Shown: positions 17,738 to 26,734 of the stretch, piece after piece
Layout: each line of letters starts with the position of its first letter
Numbering within the stretch: the stretch's first letter is position 1
Source: Clostridiales bacterium
GTDB lineage: Bacteria; Bacillota; Clostridia; Christensenellales; CAG-138
DNA length: 64,000 nt
Reading direction: 5' to 3'
Assembly: GCA_004554165.1 (NCBI GenBank)
Contig: SFNQ01000012.1
Span: 1-64,000, forward strand
Program-made: the position numbers and the translations under genes
Notes under the pieces: model-generated
Database searches by the model: none
What the model was told of the DNA's origin: nothing
The model's input: only the letters and a program-made list of their open reading frames with translations

Positions 17738-18167
17738 GGCCCCTCCTTCCATATTTCTATAGTGTAGAAAAAGAAATGCCTTCCGGCGGCCCATATAAAG
17801 TCTATTTGTCCATATATGGCGAATTTATGCATGCGCCGGCACAGCCGGGAAAGGGTTTTCCCCTCTTTGGAATAGCTGCCAGGGCGTCCCCCGCCCTTGG
17901 CAAAGGGAAAGGAGGCCGGCTGTTCCCCGGGATGATCTGCGGCTGAGCAGAAGGCCTCCGGAGCGCCATTGGGGCGGCGCGGCGCCCTCCCATAATGTGG
18001 AAGAGCCTTGAACTTGCTGTTGCCCCAATGTGAATAATCCGCGAATAATCGAATGTAACCCTTTCCGCATCCATAATTCATAATGTAGAATCACAGAAGA
18101 GGACATGCGTTTTCTCCGGCCCGGAACCGCCGGCAAGGGGCGCATGCCGTAATGAGGTGTATCTGCC
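17738..18167. promoter_or_regulatory. Divergent control region with two palindromes
   Basis: This 430-bp gap separates polysaccharide operon 1 (minus) from the SpoIID gene (plus). Near the regulator start lie TTTCTA-N5-TAGAAA (17754-17770) and the perfect palindrome CCATATATGG (17810-17819), which could bind the XRE protein. No consensus -35/-10 pair is evident in either direction; the AT-rich CATAATGTAGAAT near 18085 could hold the -10 of the plus-strand gene. The remainder is GC-rich with no recognisable gene. Confidence 0.5.
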
Positions 18168-21038
18168 ATGAGAATCAAACGAACGCTCGCCCTGCTCTGC
18201 GCCCTTGCGCTGCTGCTTTCCGCCTTGCCGCCCGCGCCGGCGCAGGCGGAGACGGCCATGGTGCGCGTGCGGCTGTCCGTGGGCGATATCGAAAAGCTCT
18301 CCATGAGCGCTTCCGGAGCGTTCCGGATTGCCGAGGCCAACGCCGCCTTTACCGGCGGCACGCTGACGCTCACCGCGTCCGGCAGCACCGTGACGGTGAA
18401 GCATTCCAAACTCGGCACGCTCTACAGCGGAAAAAAGGTCACGATCAACCGCGAAACCATGGCCGTTGACGGCGGAGCCATGACCTTCCGCGCAGGCGGC
18501 TATACGCGCTCCTATCTGGGCAACTTCAGCGTCACCGCGTCAAAGGGTCTGCTTCAGGTGGTGAACCATGTCCCCCTGTCGCACTATCTGTACGGCGTCG
18601 TCGGCTATGAAATGAGCAACTCCTGGCCTCTTGAGGCGCTGAAGGCGCAGGCGGTCGCCGCGAAAAACTACGCCCTCTCAAAAATGGGCGCAGGCGGCAG
18701 CTATGACATGGTGGACACTGCATCGGATCAGGTATATAAGGGCTATGTGAGCACGCTGAAAAACGTCATTGCGGCCGTAGACGCCACCATGCACACGGCG
18801 CTCTACCTGAACGGCAGCGTCATGCCCTGCTGGTATTCCGCCAGCAACGGCGGCTATATGATCCTGCCCTCCAGGAACTGGGGCAGTACGCTCTACGACG
18901 GGGGCTACGAGGAGAAAACCGATCCCTTTGACACGCGCAATACCGCCTCCCGCTCGGAAACCGCCTACCTGCCTGCGGACCTTGCGCGGCGCAGCTTCTC
19001 CTCCGCAGCGCTCTACAGCTTCTTTATGAACAAGCTGGACGAGGCCGTGGCCGCAGAGGGCGCGCTTTCCGCAGGCTTTGTCTTTGATTCCTACGCCGGG
19101 CTTTCCAGCGTCATCTCCACGGATGCGTCGGGCAATCCCACGGCGGATCGCAACCACAGTCAGATCGTCGTCACCGTCACGGTAAATACGAAGCTGGATC
19201 CCGCCAACGCCACGCCCGCGCCAACGCCGAGTCCCACGCCAATGGTAACGCCGACGCCGGAACCGACGGAATCCCCCACGCCGAAGCCCACGGAGACGCC
19301 GGAGCCCACCGAAAGCCCGGAACCCTCGCCAGCGCCCGACCCGAACGCCAGCCCGGACCCGACGCCCGATCCGGACGTGACGCCGGAGGCGGAGGCCAGC
19401 GCTTCCCCGGAGCCCTCGGATACGCCGGAACCCACGGAGACGCCGGAGCCCACGCGCACGCCGAAGCCCACGGCTACCCCCGTCCCAACCCCGACGCCCA
19501 CACCCTTTGCGCCGGTGACCCAGCGGCAGGAAAACGTGGTGCTGACAATCCCCTTCCAGGAGATGTACGACGCGGGGCTGTTTACGGACAGCGCACTGCG
19601 CATCTACTACGCCTATCCCTCCGAGGGCGGGTACACGCTCTATCACGGCCGCTTTGGACACGGCGTTGGCATGAGCCAGCGCGGCGCGCAGCTGATGGCC
19701 AACGAGGGCTGGACCTATGAGCAGATTCTCTCCTTCTATTATCCGGGCGCGGAGTTTCGCACGCTGGACTATACCGCGCCGGAGGAACAGCCCGGCGGCG
19801 GCCCGGGCGGCGGCGCGGAAACCACCCCGCTTCCCGAATCGGAGACGGGCGCCGCGGTCAGCGCCGCAACCACGCTCTACAACGGCCCCGGCACGGACTC
19901 CGGCGCGGTGGAAAGCCTGCCCTATGGCGCGCGGCTCTTTTTGACCGGGCTTGACGGCGACTGGTATCAGACCCGCGTCGCCGAGAGCGGCAACGTGGGC
20001 TATGTGCGCTGCAACGCGGTCCATGTCACCGGAAATACGGTGATCGCGGAGGGCGTTGTCAGCGGCAGCGGCGTGAATGTGCGCACCGGCCCCTCCACCG
20101 GCTATAACAGCATTGCAAAGCTCAACCGGAATACCACCGTTTCCATCCTCGCCTATACGAACGGCTGGTACCGCATCCGTGCAGGCAACGGCGCCGAGGG
20201 CTATATGTCCGGCAGCTACCTGATCGTCTCAAAAAAGACGGCGGAGGAGATCGGCGGCACGCCCGCGCCGCAGCTTACGCCCACCCCCGGCCCGGACGCA
20301 GGCCCCACGCCCACGCCGGAACCCGGGCAGACCCCGACGCCCGTGCCCATGCATACGGCGACGCCCACGCCCTCCCCCTCGCCCACGCCGGACAACCGCT
20401 TCACGGCCTTCGGCAGCATCAACGCCACCAACGTGAACTTCCGCACGGGCCCGTCCACCTCAACCGCAAGCCTCGGCAGGTACAGCCGCGGTACGGAATT
20501 CGGCGTATATGGAAAGTCGGGCAGCTGGTACCACGTCCGCCTGCTCTCCACCGGGCAGGACGGCTATGTGTACGCCAGATACCTGACGCTCACCGGCAGC
20601 GGCACGGGCGATACCCAGATCATCGGCGCCGGCAGTCTCACGACAGGCGGCGTCAACATCCGCACCGGCCCCTCCACGGCTTACAAGAGCCTTGGCAAGC
20701 TCCAGCGCAACACCCTTGTGACCGTCCTCGGCACGGAGGGAAGCTGGTACCGTGTCCGCGTTGCGAGCAGCGGGCAGGAGGGCTACGTTTTTGCCCGCTA
20801 CATCAGCCTGAACCATACCGGCGCCGCGTCCGGCGGCACAGCCTCATCCGGGCAGGCAAAGATCAACGCGGGCCTGCTGAACCTGCGGGACCAGCCGAGC
20901 ACCAGTAAGGGTAAGGTGCTGCTGACCATGCGGCGCGGCTATACCGTGACCGTACACAGCATCGCCAACGGCTGGGCCTACGTCACCTACAACGGCAAAA
21001 AGGGCTACTGCTACGCCAAGTACCTGACGCTGCAATAG
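18168..21038 (+). CDS. SpoIID/LytB-domain protein with Pro/Thr linkers and SH3b repeats
   Basis: A 956-residue exported protein with a signal peptide at residues 1-28 (ends APAQAETA). The SpoIID-type lytic transglycosylase domain includes LSHYLYGVVGYEM (likely catalytic Glu) and ends with GRFGHGVGMSQRGAQLMAN. It is interrupted at about residues 345-447 by a repetitive TPEPTETPEP linker. The C-terminal half holds four to five SH3b repeats (pattern VNVRTGPST..., GWYRIR, GYV), with a second linker at about 700-744. SpoIID cuts glycan strands; SH3b repeats bind peptidoglycan. The multi-SH3 architecture suggests a vegetative or spore-envelope wall enzyme rather than classical SpoIID. RBS is GAGGTG. 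An M23 gene follows 28 bp later. Confidence 0.88.
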   Translation: MRIKRTLALLCALALLLSALPPAPAQAETAMVRVRLSVGDIEKLSMSASGAFRIAEANAAFTGGTLTLTASGSTVTVKHSKLGTLYSGKKVTINRETMAVDGGAMTFRAGGYTRSYLGNFSVTASKGLLQVVNHVPLSHYLYGVVGYEMSNSWPLEALKAQAVAAKNYALSKMGAGGSYDMVDTASDQVYKGYVSTLKNVIAAVDATMHTALYLNGSVMPCWYSASNGGYMILPSRNWGSTLYDGGYEEKTDPFDTRNTASRSETAYLPADLARRSFSSAALYSFFMNKLDEAVAAEGALSAGFVFDSYAGLSSVISTDASGNPTADRNHSQIVVTVTVNTKLDPANATPAPTPSPTPMVTPTPEPTESPTPKPTETPEPTESPEPSPAPDPNASPDPTPDPDVTPEAEASASPEPSDTPEPTETPEPTRTPKPTATPVPTPTPTPFAPVTQRQENVVLTIPFQEMYDAGLFTDSALRIYYAYPSEGGYTLYHGRFGHGVGMSQRGAQLMANEGWTYEQILSFYYPGAEFRTLDYTAPEEQPGGGPGGGAETTPLPESETGAAVSAATTLYNGPGTDSGAVESLPYGARLFLTGLDGDWYQTRVAESGNVGYVRCNAVHVTGNTVIAEGVVSGSGVNVRTGPSTGYNSIAKLNRNTTVSILAYTNGWYRIRAGNGAEGYMSGSYLIVSKKTAEEIGGTPAPQLTPTPGPDAGPTPTPEPGQTPTPVPMHTATPTPSPSPTPDNRFTAFGSINATNVNFRTGPSTSTASLGRYSRGTEFGVYGKSGSWYHVRLLSTGQDGYVYARYLTLTGSGTGDTQIIGAGSLTTGGVNIRTGPSTAYKSLGKLQRNTLVTVLGTEGSWYRVRVASSGQEGYVFARYISLNHTGAASGGTASSGQAKINAGLLNLRDQPSTSKGKVLLTMRRGYTVTVHSIANGWAYVTYNGKKGYCYAKYLTLQ

Positions 21039-21066
21039 CCCCGCAGCCGCAGAAAATGGAGAGCGC

Positions 21067-22188
21067 ATGAAAAAACCTTCCTTTGGCGTATGGGCCGTGC
21101 TCATCACGGCCATTGTGCTGATCGGCCTGTGCGTGGCCACCGTCTGCCTGGGAGGGCGGCTTGTGACCACGGAGAACGGCGTGGTGGTACTGCAGCTGGC
21201 CGAACCGGAGATCGTGCAGTTCAGAGCGCTCAGTACCCCGGAACCCACGGCCGCTCCCATCGTGCTGCCCGAGGGCGCGGTGGATGTACTGATCGACGCG
21301 GAGCGTATCGCGCTGACCCTCGGCTCCCGGGCCGAGGCGGAGGCCCTGCTCGAAGAATACCTTGCCGCATGCATGGAGGAGCGGCGCAGCGAGACCGAGC
21401 GACCGCTGTCCGCGCGCTTTGCCTGCACGGTCTATCTTCTGGAGGCCTCCGGTACCCACGCCGCAGACTCCTATGACGATGCGCTGGCGCTGCTGCAGAA
21501 AACCCCTGCGCTGATTCCCGTCGAGGTCGTCACGGAGGAGCGCGTCGTTTCCGCCGGAACGCCGGGAACCGACAGTCACGACGATCCGGCCATCGCAAAG
21601 GGCAGCAAAATGTATACGCAGCTGGGCTGCGGCGCGCAGACGGTCACAACCACCGTGCGAACCTACCGAGGGGGCGCGCTGGCAGACACCGGAACCCCGC
21701 AGCAGCAGGTTGAATGGGAGGCCCGGCAGAGCATTGTACGCATCGGCACCTATCGTTCCGACGAACCGAAGGGCGAGCCGGACAGGAAGCAGGGGCCCGA
21801 GGGCAAGGACGCGGGCGAGCTCAAGCTGAGCGCCCCCATCCGCGGTTCGATCAGCTCCTTCTTCGGCACGCGCAGGGGGCTGATGCACGCGGGCATCGAC
21901 ATTCCCGCAAAGGCCGGCACGGAGATCCGGGCCCCGGGCGAAGGCCTGGTCGTTTTCATCGGTCAGCGCGCTGAGTACGGCACGGTTATCGACATCGATC
22001 ATGGCGGCGGCTTTGTATCGCGCCTGACGCACTGCGAAAACGTTCAGGTCGAACGGAATCAGCGTGTCTTTTTGGGCGATCCCGTGGCGACGCTTGCCGC
22101 CCGCAGCAATTCCACCGGCAAGCCGCACCTGCACTATGAGCTGCTGATCGACGGCGTACCCTACAACCCCCTGTATTATCTCGATTGA
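21067..22188 (+). CDS. M23 family metallopeptidase with G5-like domain
   Basis: A 373-residue membrane-anchored protein. One N-terminal helix spans residues 8-30. A middle region about 200-240 (QTVTTTVRTYRGG...RIGTY) resembles a G5 domain. The C-terminal LytM domain carries the zinc motifs HAGIDIPA (H-x3-D) and HLHYE (H-x-H), so it looks active and should cut peptide cross-links in peptidoglycan. It follows the SpoIID gene by 28 bp and shares a base with the M15 gene, so the three are likely one operon for wall remodelling. A SpoIIQ-like role is possible but not shown. Confidence 0.88.
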   Translation: MKKPSFGVWAVLITAIVLIGLCVATVCLGGRLVTTENGVVVLQLAEPEIVQFRALSTPEPTAAPIVLPEGAVDVLIDAERIALTLGSRAEAEALLEEYLAACMEERRSETERPLSARFACTVYLLEASGTHAADSYDDALALLQKTPALIPVEVVTEERVVSAGTPGTDSHDDPAIAKGSKMYTQLGCGAQTVTTTVRTYRGGALADTGTPQQQVEWEARQSIVRIGTYRSDEPKGEPDRKQGPEGKDAGELKLSAPIRGSISSFFGTRRGLMHAGIDIPAKAGTEIRAPGEGLVVFIGQRAEYGTVIDIDHGGGFVSRLTHCENVQVERNQRVFLGDPVATLAARSNSTGKPHLHYELLIDGVPYNPLYYLD

Positions 22189-23036
22189 TGCGGATGCTTT
22201 TCTCCATGGTCCGCTGTCACGCGGCGCTGCTTTTCGCGCTGCTGCCGCTGCTTTCGGCCTGTGCGCCGGGCGGCGCACCCGCAGCGCAGGCGTCCGCGCC
22301 CGCCGGTACGCCCATCCTGTTTGCGGCGGTGGCTACTGCTTCTCCAGCGCCCGTCACGCCTGTGCCCGTCACGCCCGTGCCGGAGCCCACGGCCCCGCCG
22401 GACCCCTTTGTGGACGGCATGGCGCGGGAAACCCTCCGCGAGGGCTTCTACAGCGTTGCCTTAAACGACGCGCTGAAGGAGCGCATAACGGGCCTCAGCT
22501 ACCCTGCGCCGCCTGCGGACTGCCTGGTTCCGTATGAGGCGCTGCGGTATCTGCGCATCCGCTATGTGGATTTTTCCGGCGCGGAGCAGGAGGGCGAGCT
22601 GATCGTCAACGAGCGGCTTGCCCCGGAGGTGCTGGAAATCTTCGCCGCCCTCTATGACGCGCGCTATCCGCTCAGCTCCGTCCGGCTTGTGGACGACTTT
22701 GGACAGCCGGGCGATGACACGCGGTCCATGGAGGCGGACAATACCTCCGCCTTCTGCTACCGCAGCGTGGCAGGCTCGGAGAAGCTCTCGCGCCACAGCT
22801 ACGGCGCGGCCATCGACATCAACCCCATGCGCAATCCCTATATCCGCCCCGACGGCTCCATCGTCCCGGAAAACGGCGCGGCCTACGCGGACCGCAGCGC
22901 GGATTTCCCCGGCAGGATCGACGAGGACGATCTCTGCTACCGGCTGTTTACGGAGCGCGGATGGGAATGGGGCGGTCATTTCAAAACCAGCAAGGATTAC
23001 CAGCATTTTTCCAAGGATATCTCTGCCGCGGAATGA
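22188..23036 (+). CDS. M15 family peptidase lipoprotein (VanY/endolysin-like)
   Basis: A 282-residue protein with a lipoprotein signal (LLSAC, Cys25), then a Pro/Ala linker, then an M15-type metallopeptidase domain. The zinc motifs SRHSYGAAIDIN (S-x-H-x-x-G-x-A-x-D) and EWGGHFKTSKDYQHF are intact. The family has D-Ala-D-Ala or L-Ala-D-Glu peptidase activity on peptidoglycan. The ATG at 22188 overlaps the stop of the M23 gene by one base and lacks its own good ribosome binding site, indicating coupled translation; TTG at 22185 is an alternative. Confidence 0.86.
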   Translation: MRMLFSMVRCHAALLFALLPLLSACAPGGAPAAQASAPAGTPILFAAVATASPAPVTPVPVTPVPEPTAPPDPFVDGMARETLREGFYSVALNDALKERITGLSYPAPPADCLVPYEALRYLRIRYVDFSGAEQEGELIVNERLAPEVLEIFAALYDARYPLSSVRLVDDFGQPGDDTRSMEADNTSAFCYRSVAGSEKLSRHSYGAAIDINPMRNPYIRPDGSIVPENGAAYADRSADFPGRIDEDDLCYRLFTERGWEWGGHFKTSKDYQHFSKDISAAE

Positions 23037-23204
23037 TCCGTCCGAAACGCGGACTGCCCAGCCTGCCAAACGGGTTTTGACGCTTCAGGCCGCGCAAATG
23101 CAGCACGCCATGCTCTCCCCTATCGTTTTTTCTGTTTGCGCCCCTCCTGCGGGCAGGATGCTCTCCGCCAAAAAAACCCGGGGATTCGCCTTCATGTCCC
23201 GGCC

Positions 23205-23233
23205 TTGACGGAACACCGCCCATCCGTTACAAT
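23205..23233 (+). promoter_or_regulatory. Promoter of murA (near-leaderless)
   Basis: TTGACG (23205-23210) and TACAAT (23228-23233) are 17 bp apart. The expected start of transcription is about 23240, only about two bases before the murA ATG at 23242. Confidence 0.8.
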
Positions 23234-23241
23234 GAAACGGT

Positions 23242-24483
23242 ATGCAAAAGCAGTGGTACAGCATCAGCGGCGGTAACCGGCTTGAGGGAACCGTCACCAT
23301 CAGCGGCGCGAAGAACGCCGCCGTGGCCATCATCCCGGCAGCAATTCTGGCGGGCGAATGCTGTATTCTCGAAAACCTGCCCCATATTCAGGACGTCAAC
23401 ACGCTGGAATTCATTCTGTCACAGTTGGGTGCGGCAGTGGATTTTACTACGGGCGACTGCATGCGCATCGACCCGACGCGCATCACCAGCACCAGCGTCA
23501 TCGTGCCTGAGGCCGCGCAGATGCGCGCCTCCTACTACCTGCTCGGCGCAATGCTCGGCCGCTACGGCGAGTGCGATCTGGCGCTGCCCGGCGGCTGCGT
23601 CATCGGCGCGCGGCCCATCGACCAGCATATCAAGGGCATGCGCGCGCTGGGCGCGGAGATCGACATCGATGAGGAGCGGAACATCCTGCATGCGCGGGCA
23701 AAGAAGCTGGTGGGCACGGAGATCTTTTTCGATATGGTCAGCGTCGGCGCCACCATCAACGTCATGCTGGCGGCCTGCCGGGCCGAGGGGCTTACCGTGC
23801 TGGCCAACGTGGCCAAGGAGCCGCATGTGGTGGACGTTGCAAACTTTCTCAACATGATGGGCGCGTCCGTCAAGGGCGCGGGTACCGACGTAATCCGCAT
23901 CAACGGCAGGCCTGACCTGCACGGCTGCGGCTATGCCGTCATTCCGGACCAGATCGAAACCGGTACCTACATGATCGCCGCAGCGGCAACGCAGGGCGAC
24001 GTTATCATCAAAAACGTCATCCCAACGCATATGGAAGCCGTCTCTGCAAAGCTCATGATGGAGGAACGGCCAAGGCCGGTCAACATCAAAACCCTCGTCT
24101 ATCCCGGCTTTCCCACGGATCTCCAGCAGCCCATGATGGCCTACCTGACCACCGCCAGCGGCCAGTCTACCATTCACGAAACCATCTTTGAAAACCGGTT
24201 CAACCATGTGCGCGAGCTGCGGCGCATGGGCGCCTCCATCAGCGTCAAGGACAACCGCCTGGCCCGCATCAAGGGCGTTCAGGCGCTGCACGGTGCGGAC
24301 ATCTCCGCCTCGGACCTTCGTGCGGGCGCCTCGCTCATCATCGCGGGGCTTATGGCCCGCGGCACCACAAACGTATCCAACATCGGATATATTGACCGGG
24401 GCTATGAATGTCTCGATCAGAAGCTCTCCGCCCTCGGCGCAAAGATTTCACGCTTGTCAAAGCAGGCCCAGGGCCGGAGGTAA
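23242..24483 (+). CDS. murA: UDP-N-acetylglucosamine 1-carboxyvinyltransferase
   Basis: A 413-residue enolpyruvyl transferase, first committed step of peptidoglycan synthesis (PEP + UDP-GlcNAc). Conserved features include ISGAKNAAVAIIPAAIL (Lys-Asn active-site pair), the catalytic loop PGGCVIGARP with Cys119 (the fosfomycin-sensitive form), and late RAGASLIIAGLMA. The ATG at 23242 has no Shine-Dalgarno sequence, and the promoter -10 box ends 8 bases earlier. It is followed by a strong terminator, so it is monocistronic. Confidence 0.96.
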   Translation: MQKQWYSISGGNRLEGTVTISGAKNAAVAIIPAAILAGECCILENLPHIQDVNTLEFILSQLGAAVDFTTGDCMRIDPTRITSTSVIVPEAAQMRASYYLLGAMLGRYGECDLALPGGCVIGARPIDQHIKGMRALGAEIDIDEERNILHARAKKLVGTEIFFDMVSVGATINVMLAACRAEGLTVLANVAKEPHVVDVANFLNMMGASVKGAGTDVIRINGRPDLHGCGYAVIPDQIETGTYMIAAAATQGDVIIKNVIPTHMEAVSAKLMMEERPRPVNIKTLVYPGFPTDLQQPMMAYLTTASGQSTIHETIFENRFNHVRELRRMGASISVKDNRLARIKGVQALHGADISASDLRAGASLIIAGLMARGTTNVSNIGYIDRGYECLDQKLSALGAKISRLSKQAQGRR

Positions 24484-24504
24484 TTCCGTTTTTTGCTTTT
24501 ATAT

Positions 24505-24536
24505 ACGGTGTGCCCAAGGCGCGCCGTTTTTCTTTT
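24505..24536 (+). terminator. Intrinsic terminator after murA
   Basis: A 10-bp stem ACGGTGTGCC/GGCGCGCCGT (two G-U pairs in RNA) with loop CAA, followed by TTTTCTTTTT. Confidence 0.85.
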
Positions 24537-24757
24537 TGTAAAGCGCCCCCAACCCCGGCCTGTCCCATAAATTGTATTCACTCTATCCTATGATCGCAAA
24601 ATATAGTGGTATTCGTCGTTTTTTGCGGCGGCACCATCTTTCGCATTTCTTCGCGCCCTGCTCGACAAAAGCACCGTTCTTCCACCCCTACCTTTGCGAA
24701 AGAGAGCTTGTTACAATTTGTTTATTGAAAAACGATTTCGTTTGAGGGGGTTACAAC

Positions 24758-25540
24758 ATGTCTGATTTTCGGGTTCTGATTGTGGATGATAACGTTAGCT
24801 TTCTGGAATCCATGCGCAGCTGCTTCGCTTCGCAGGAGCAGGTTTCCGCGGTGGAAACCGCGGTGGACGGGCGGGAGGCCCTCGAAAAGCTGCGCACGGG
24901 AAAGTATGATATTCTGCTGCTGGATCTGATCATGCCCCATGTGGATGGGCTTGGCGTGCTCGAACAACTGAAAATCGTCTGCCCGGAGACTGCGCCCGCG
25001 GTCATCGTGGTGTCCGCCATGCGCAACGAATCCATGGTCCGCCGCTGCTGCACGCTGGGTGCAAAATATTTCATGGTCAAGCCCGTGGAGCCGGAGGCGC
25101 TCTTAAAGCGCGCCTTTGAGGCCGTACAGCAGGACGCGCCGCAGGGCGGGCTCATGAACTATGCCCAGCCGCCGCGCTCGCTGGACGAAAAGATCACTTC
25201 CGTATTCCTCGTGGCGGGAATTCCCGCGCACATCAAGGGGTATCACTACCTGCGCGAAGGCATCCGCATGGTATACTACAATCCCGCGCTGATCAACCGT
25301 ATCACAAAGGAGCTGTATCCCGGCATCGCAAAGCGCTTTAATACCTCCGCAAGCAAGGTGGAGCGGGCCATCCGCCATGCCATCGAGGTGGCCTGGACCC
25401 GCGGCAAAATCGAAAATCTTAACGCGCTCTTCGGCTTCAATATCTATGGAAAAAACGACAAGCCCACCAACGGTGAGTTCATCGCGCTGGTGGCGGACAA
25501 GCTGCTCATGGAGGAGCAGAGCCGCGAAAAGGCTGTCTGA
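24758..25540 (+). CDS. spo0A: Sporulation master response regulator Spo0A
   Basis: A 260-residue response regulator. The receiver domain has the acidic pair at D10-D11, the phospho-acceptor D56 in LLLDLIMPHVDG and Lys in YFMVKPVEP. The C-terminal effector domain (about 145-250) matches Spo0A: GIPAHIKGYHYLREGIRMV, KRFNTSASKVERAIRHAIEVAW, GKNDKPTNGEFIALVADKL. Phosphorylated Spo0A binds 0A boxes and starts sporulation. RBS GAGGGGG precedes the ATG. A small palindrome AAACGA-TT-TCGTTT (24730-24743) lies between a possible -10 (TACAAT, 24712-24717) and the start codon. Usually spo0A follows spoIVB; here it follows murA. Confidence 0.96.
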   Translation: MSDFRVLIVDDNVSFLESMRSCFASQEQVSAVETAVDGREALEKLRTGKYDILLLDLIMPHVDGLGVLEQLKIVCPETAPAVIVVSAMRNESMVRRCCTLGAKYFMVKPVEPEALLKRAFEAVQQDAPQGGLMNYAQPPRSLDEKITSVFLVAGIPAHIKGYHYLREGIRMVYYNPALINRITKELYPGIAKRFNTSASKVERAIRHAIEVAWTRGKIENLNALFGFNIYGKNDKPTNGEFIALVADKLLMEEQSREKAV

Positions 25541-25598
25541 ATACAGGTTTGCAGGATGGCAATTTCCGTCTTGCAGCCCCAACCGTATCCCCATCCCA

Positions 25599-25642
25599 CG
25601 CATGGCGCCGTTATGCATTCCGCATGGCGGCGTTATGCGTTT
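25599..25642 (+). repeat. Tandem direct repeat, 2 x 22 bp
   Basis: Two adjacent 22-base units starting CGCATGGCG (25599-25620 and 25621-25642) match at 19 of 22 positions. They lie just upstream of the DnaA-box cluster. Confidence 0.75.
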
Positions 25643-25664
25643 CATATGCGCTCTGTCCCCAATT

Positions 25665-25739
25665 CTATCCACAGTCAAAAGTCCCAAAATGCGTTGTTCT
25701 GTGGATAACACTGTGGAGAATGTGGATAACTTATCCACC
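25665..25739. promoter_or_regulatory. Cluster of five DnaA boxes
   Basis: Consensus DnaA box is TTATCCACA. Two perfect copies lie on the minus strand (25700-25708 and 25721-25729). Three 8/9 matches are CTATCCACA at 25665-25673 (plus), TGTGGAGAA at 25712-25720 (minus) and TTATCCACC at 25731-25739 (plus). All fall within 75 bp in the 413-bp gap between spo0A and the HAD gene. No dnaA or dnaN is present, so this is more likely a DnaA-binding regulatory or titration site than the chromosomal origin. The rest of the gap holds the tandem repeat at 25599-25642 and no gene that I can support. Confidence 0.8.
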
Positions 25740-25953
25740 GCATGTGCCTGCGTAAGCATGCAAAAGCTGTATATGCCCCCGGATACCATCGAAATACCGT
25801 CACGGCAAAACCGCGCAGGAAGACCTGCAAATTTTGGCGAAACCCGCTCCGGCCTGTACAAAAGCGCCAAAAACGGCTAAAATGAATGAAGATGCGGCGG
25901 CGCCTCCCTGCGGATGCGCCCTGCCGCAGAACGAAAGGAGGCGCCTTGCACCC

Positions 25954-26673
25954 ATGCGCGATACGCTGCTGTTCGATCTGGACGGAACGCTGCTGCCCTT
26001 CTGGCAGGACGACTTCATCGCGTCCTATTTTTCCCGGCTTACGCGGGAACTTGCTTCGCTGGGTTTTGCGCCGCAGGCCGCGCAGAAAGCCGTGTACGAG
26101 GGCTGCTTCGCCATGATCCGAAACGACGGCCGGCGCAGCAATCGCGAGGCGTTTTTCGCGGTGTTCGCAGAGCGTCTCGGCGCGGATGTGTACGCGGCGG
26201 AGCCTGCGCTGCGCGATTTTTACGCAAGGGGCGACTTCTGCAAGGTGCGCGAGGCGCTCCGCGAGGAACGGGACTGTGCGCCCCTGCTTGCAGACCTCCG
26301 GCAGAGGGGTTACACGCCTGTGCTCGCCACCAACCCGCTCTTCCCGCCGGAGGCGGTACGGACAAGGCTTTCCTGGATCAACCTCTCCATGGAGGATTTC
26401 TCCTTTGTCACCTGCTATGACAACAGCCGCTTCTGCAAGCCCAACCTCAGCTATTACCGCGCGCTTCTCTCCGAGATCAGCAAGACGCCGCAGGACTGCG
26501 TCATGATCGGCAACAGCATCCCGGAGGATATGTGCGCCTCGCAGCTGGGCCTGGAGGTCTTTCTCGTGCGGGATTATCTTGAGAACCCGGACAACGAGGA
26601 CCCCTGCGCCTGGCCGGGCGGCGATTACAGGGCGCTCTGCGCCTATCTCGGCGCGCTGCCCGCCCTTGCCTGA
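25954..26673 (+). CDS. HAD superfamily hydrolase
   Basis: A 239-residue phosphatase-like protein. Motif I is FDLDGTLL (catalytic Asp pair, residues 8-14), motif II lies in VLATNPLFPPEA, motif III Lys in FCKPNLSYYR, and motif IV in CVMIGNSIPEDMCASQLGL. The cap domain between I and II is mostly helical. Substrate is unknown; family members dephosphorylate small metabolites. ATG 25954 follows AAAGGAGG, with a longish 12-base spacer. thpR follows about 60 bp later. Confidence 0.9.
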   Translation: MRDTLLFDLDGTLLPFWQDDFIASYFSRLTRELASLGFAPQAAQKAVYEGCFAMIRNDGRRSNREAFFAVFAERLGADVYAAEPALRDFYARGDFCKVREALREERDCAPLLADLRQRGYTPVLATNPLFPPEAVRTRLSWINLSMEDFSFVTCYDNSRFCKPNLSYYRALLSEISKTPQDCVMIGNSIPEDMCASQLGLEVFLVRDYLENPDNEDPCAWPGGDYRALCAYLGALPALA

Positions 26674-26734
26674 AACCGTCGCCCCCGTTCCGGCGCCCAA
26701 TTCCCCTTCCCACTACGCCAAGGAGACTGTACCC

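Noticed and set aside
19200..19510. CRISPR-like or minisatellite array
   Set aside because: The repetition is a codon-level TPEP/TETPEP linker inside the SpoIID protein, with no regular spacer structure.
25599..25739. Chromosomal replication origin (oriC)
   Set aside because: DnaA boxes and repeats are present, but there is no dnaA, dnaN or clear AT-rich unwinding region, so I call it only a DnaA-box cluster.
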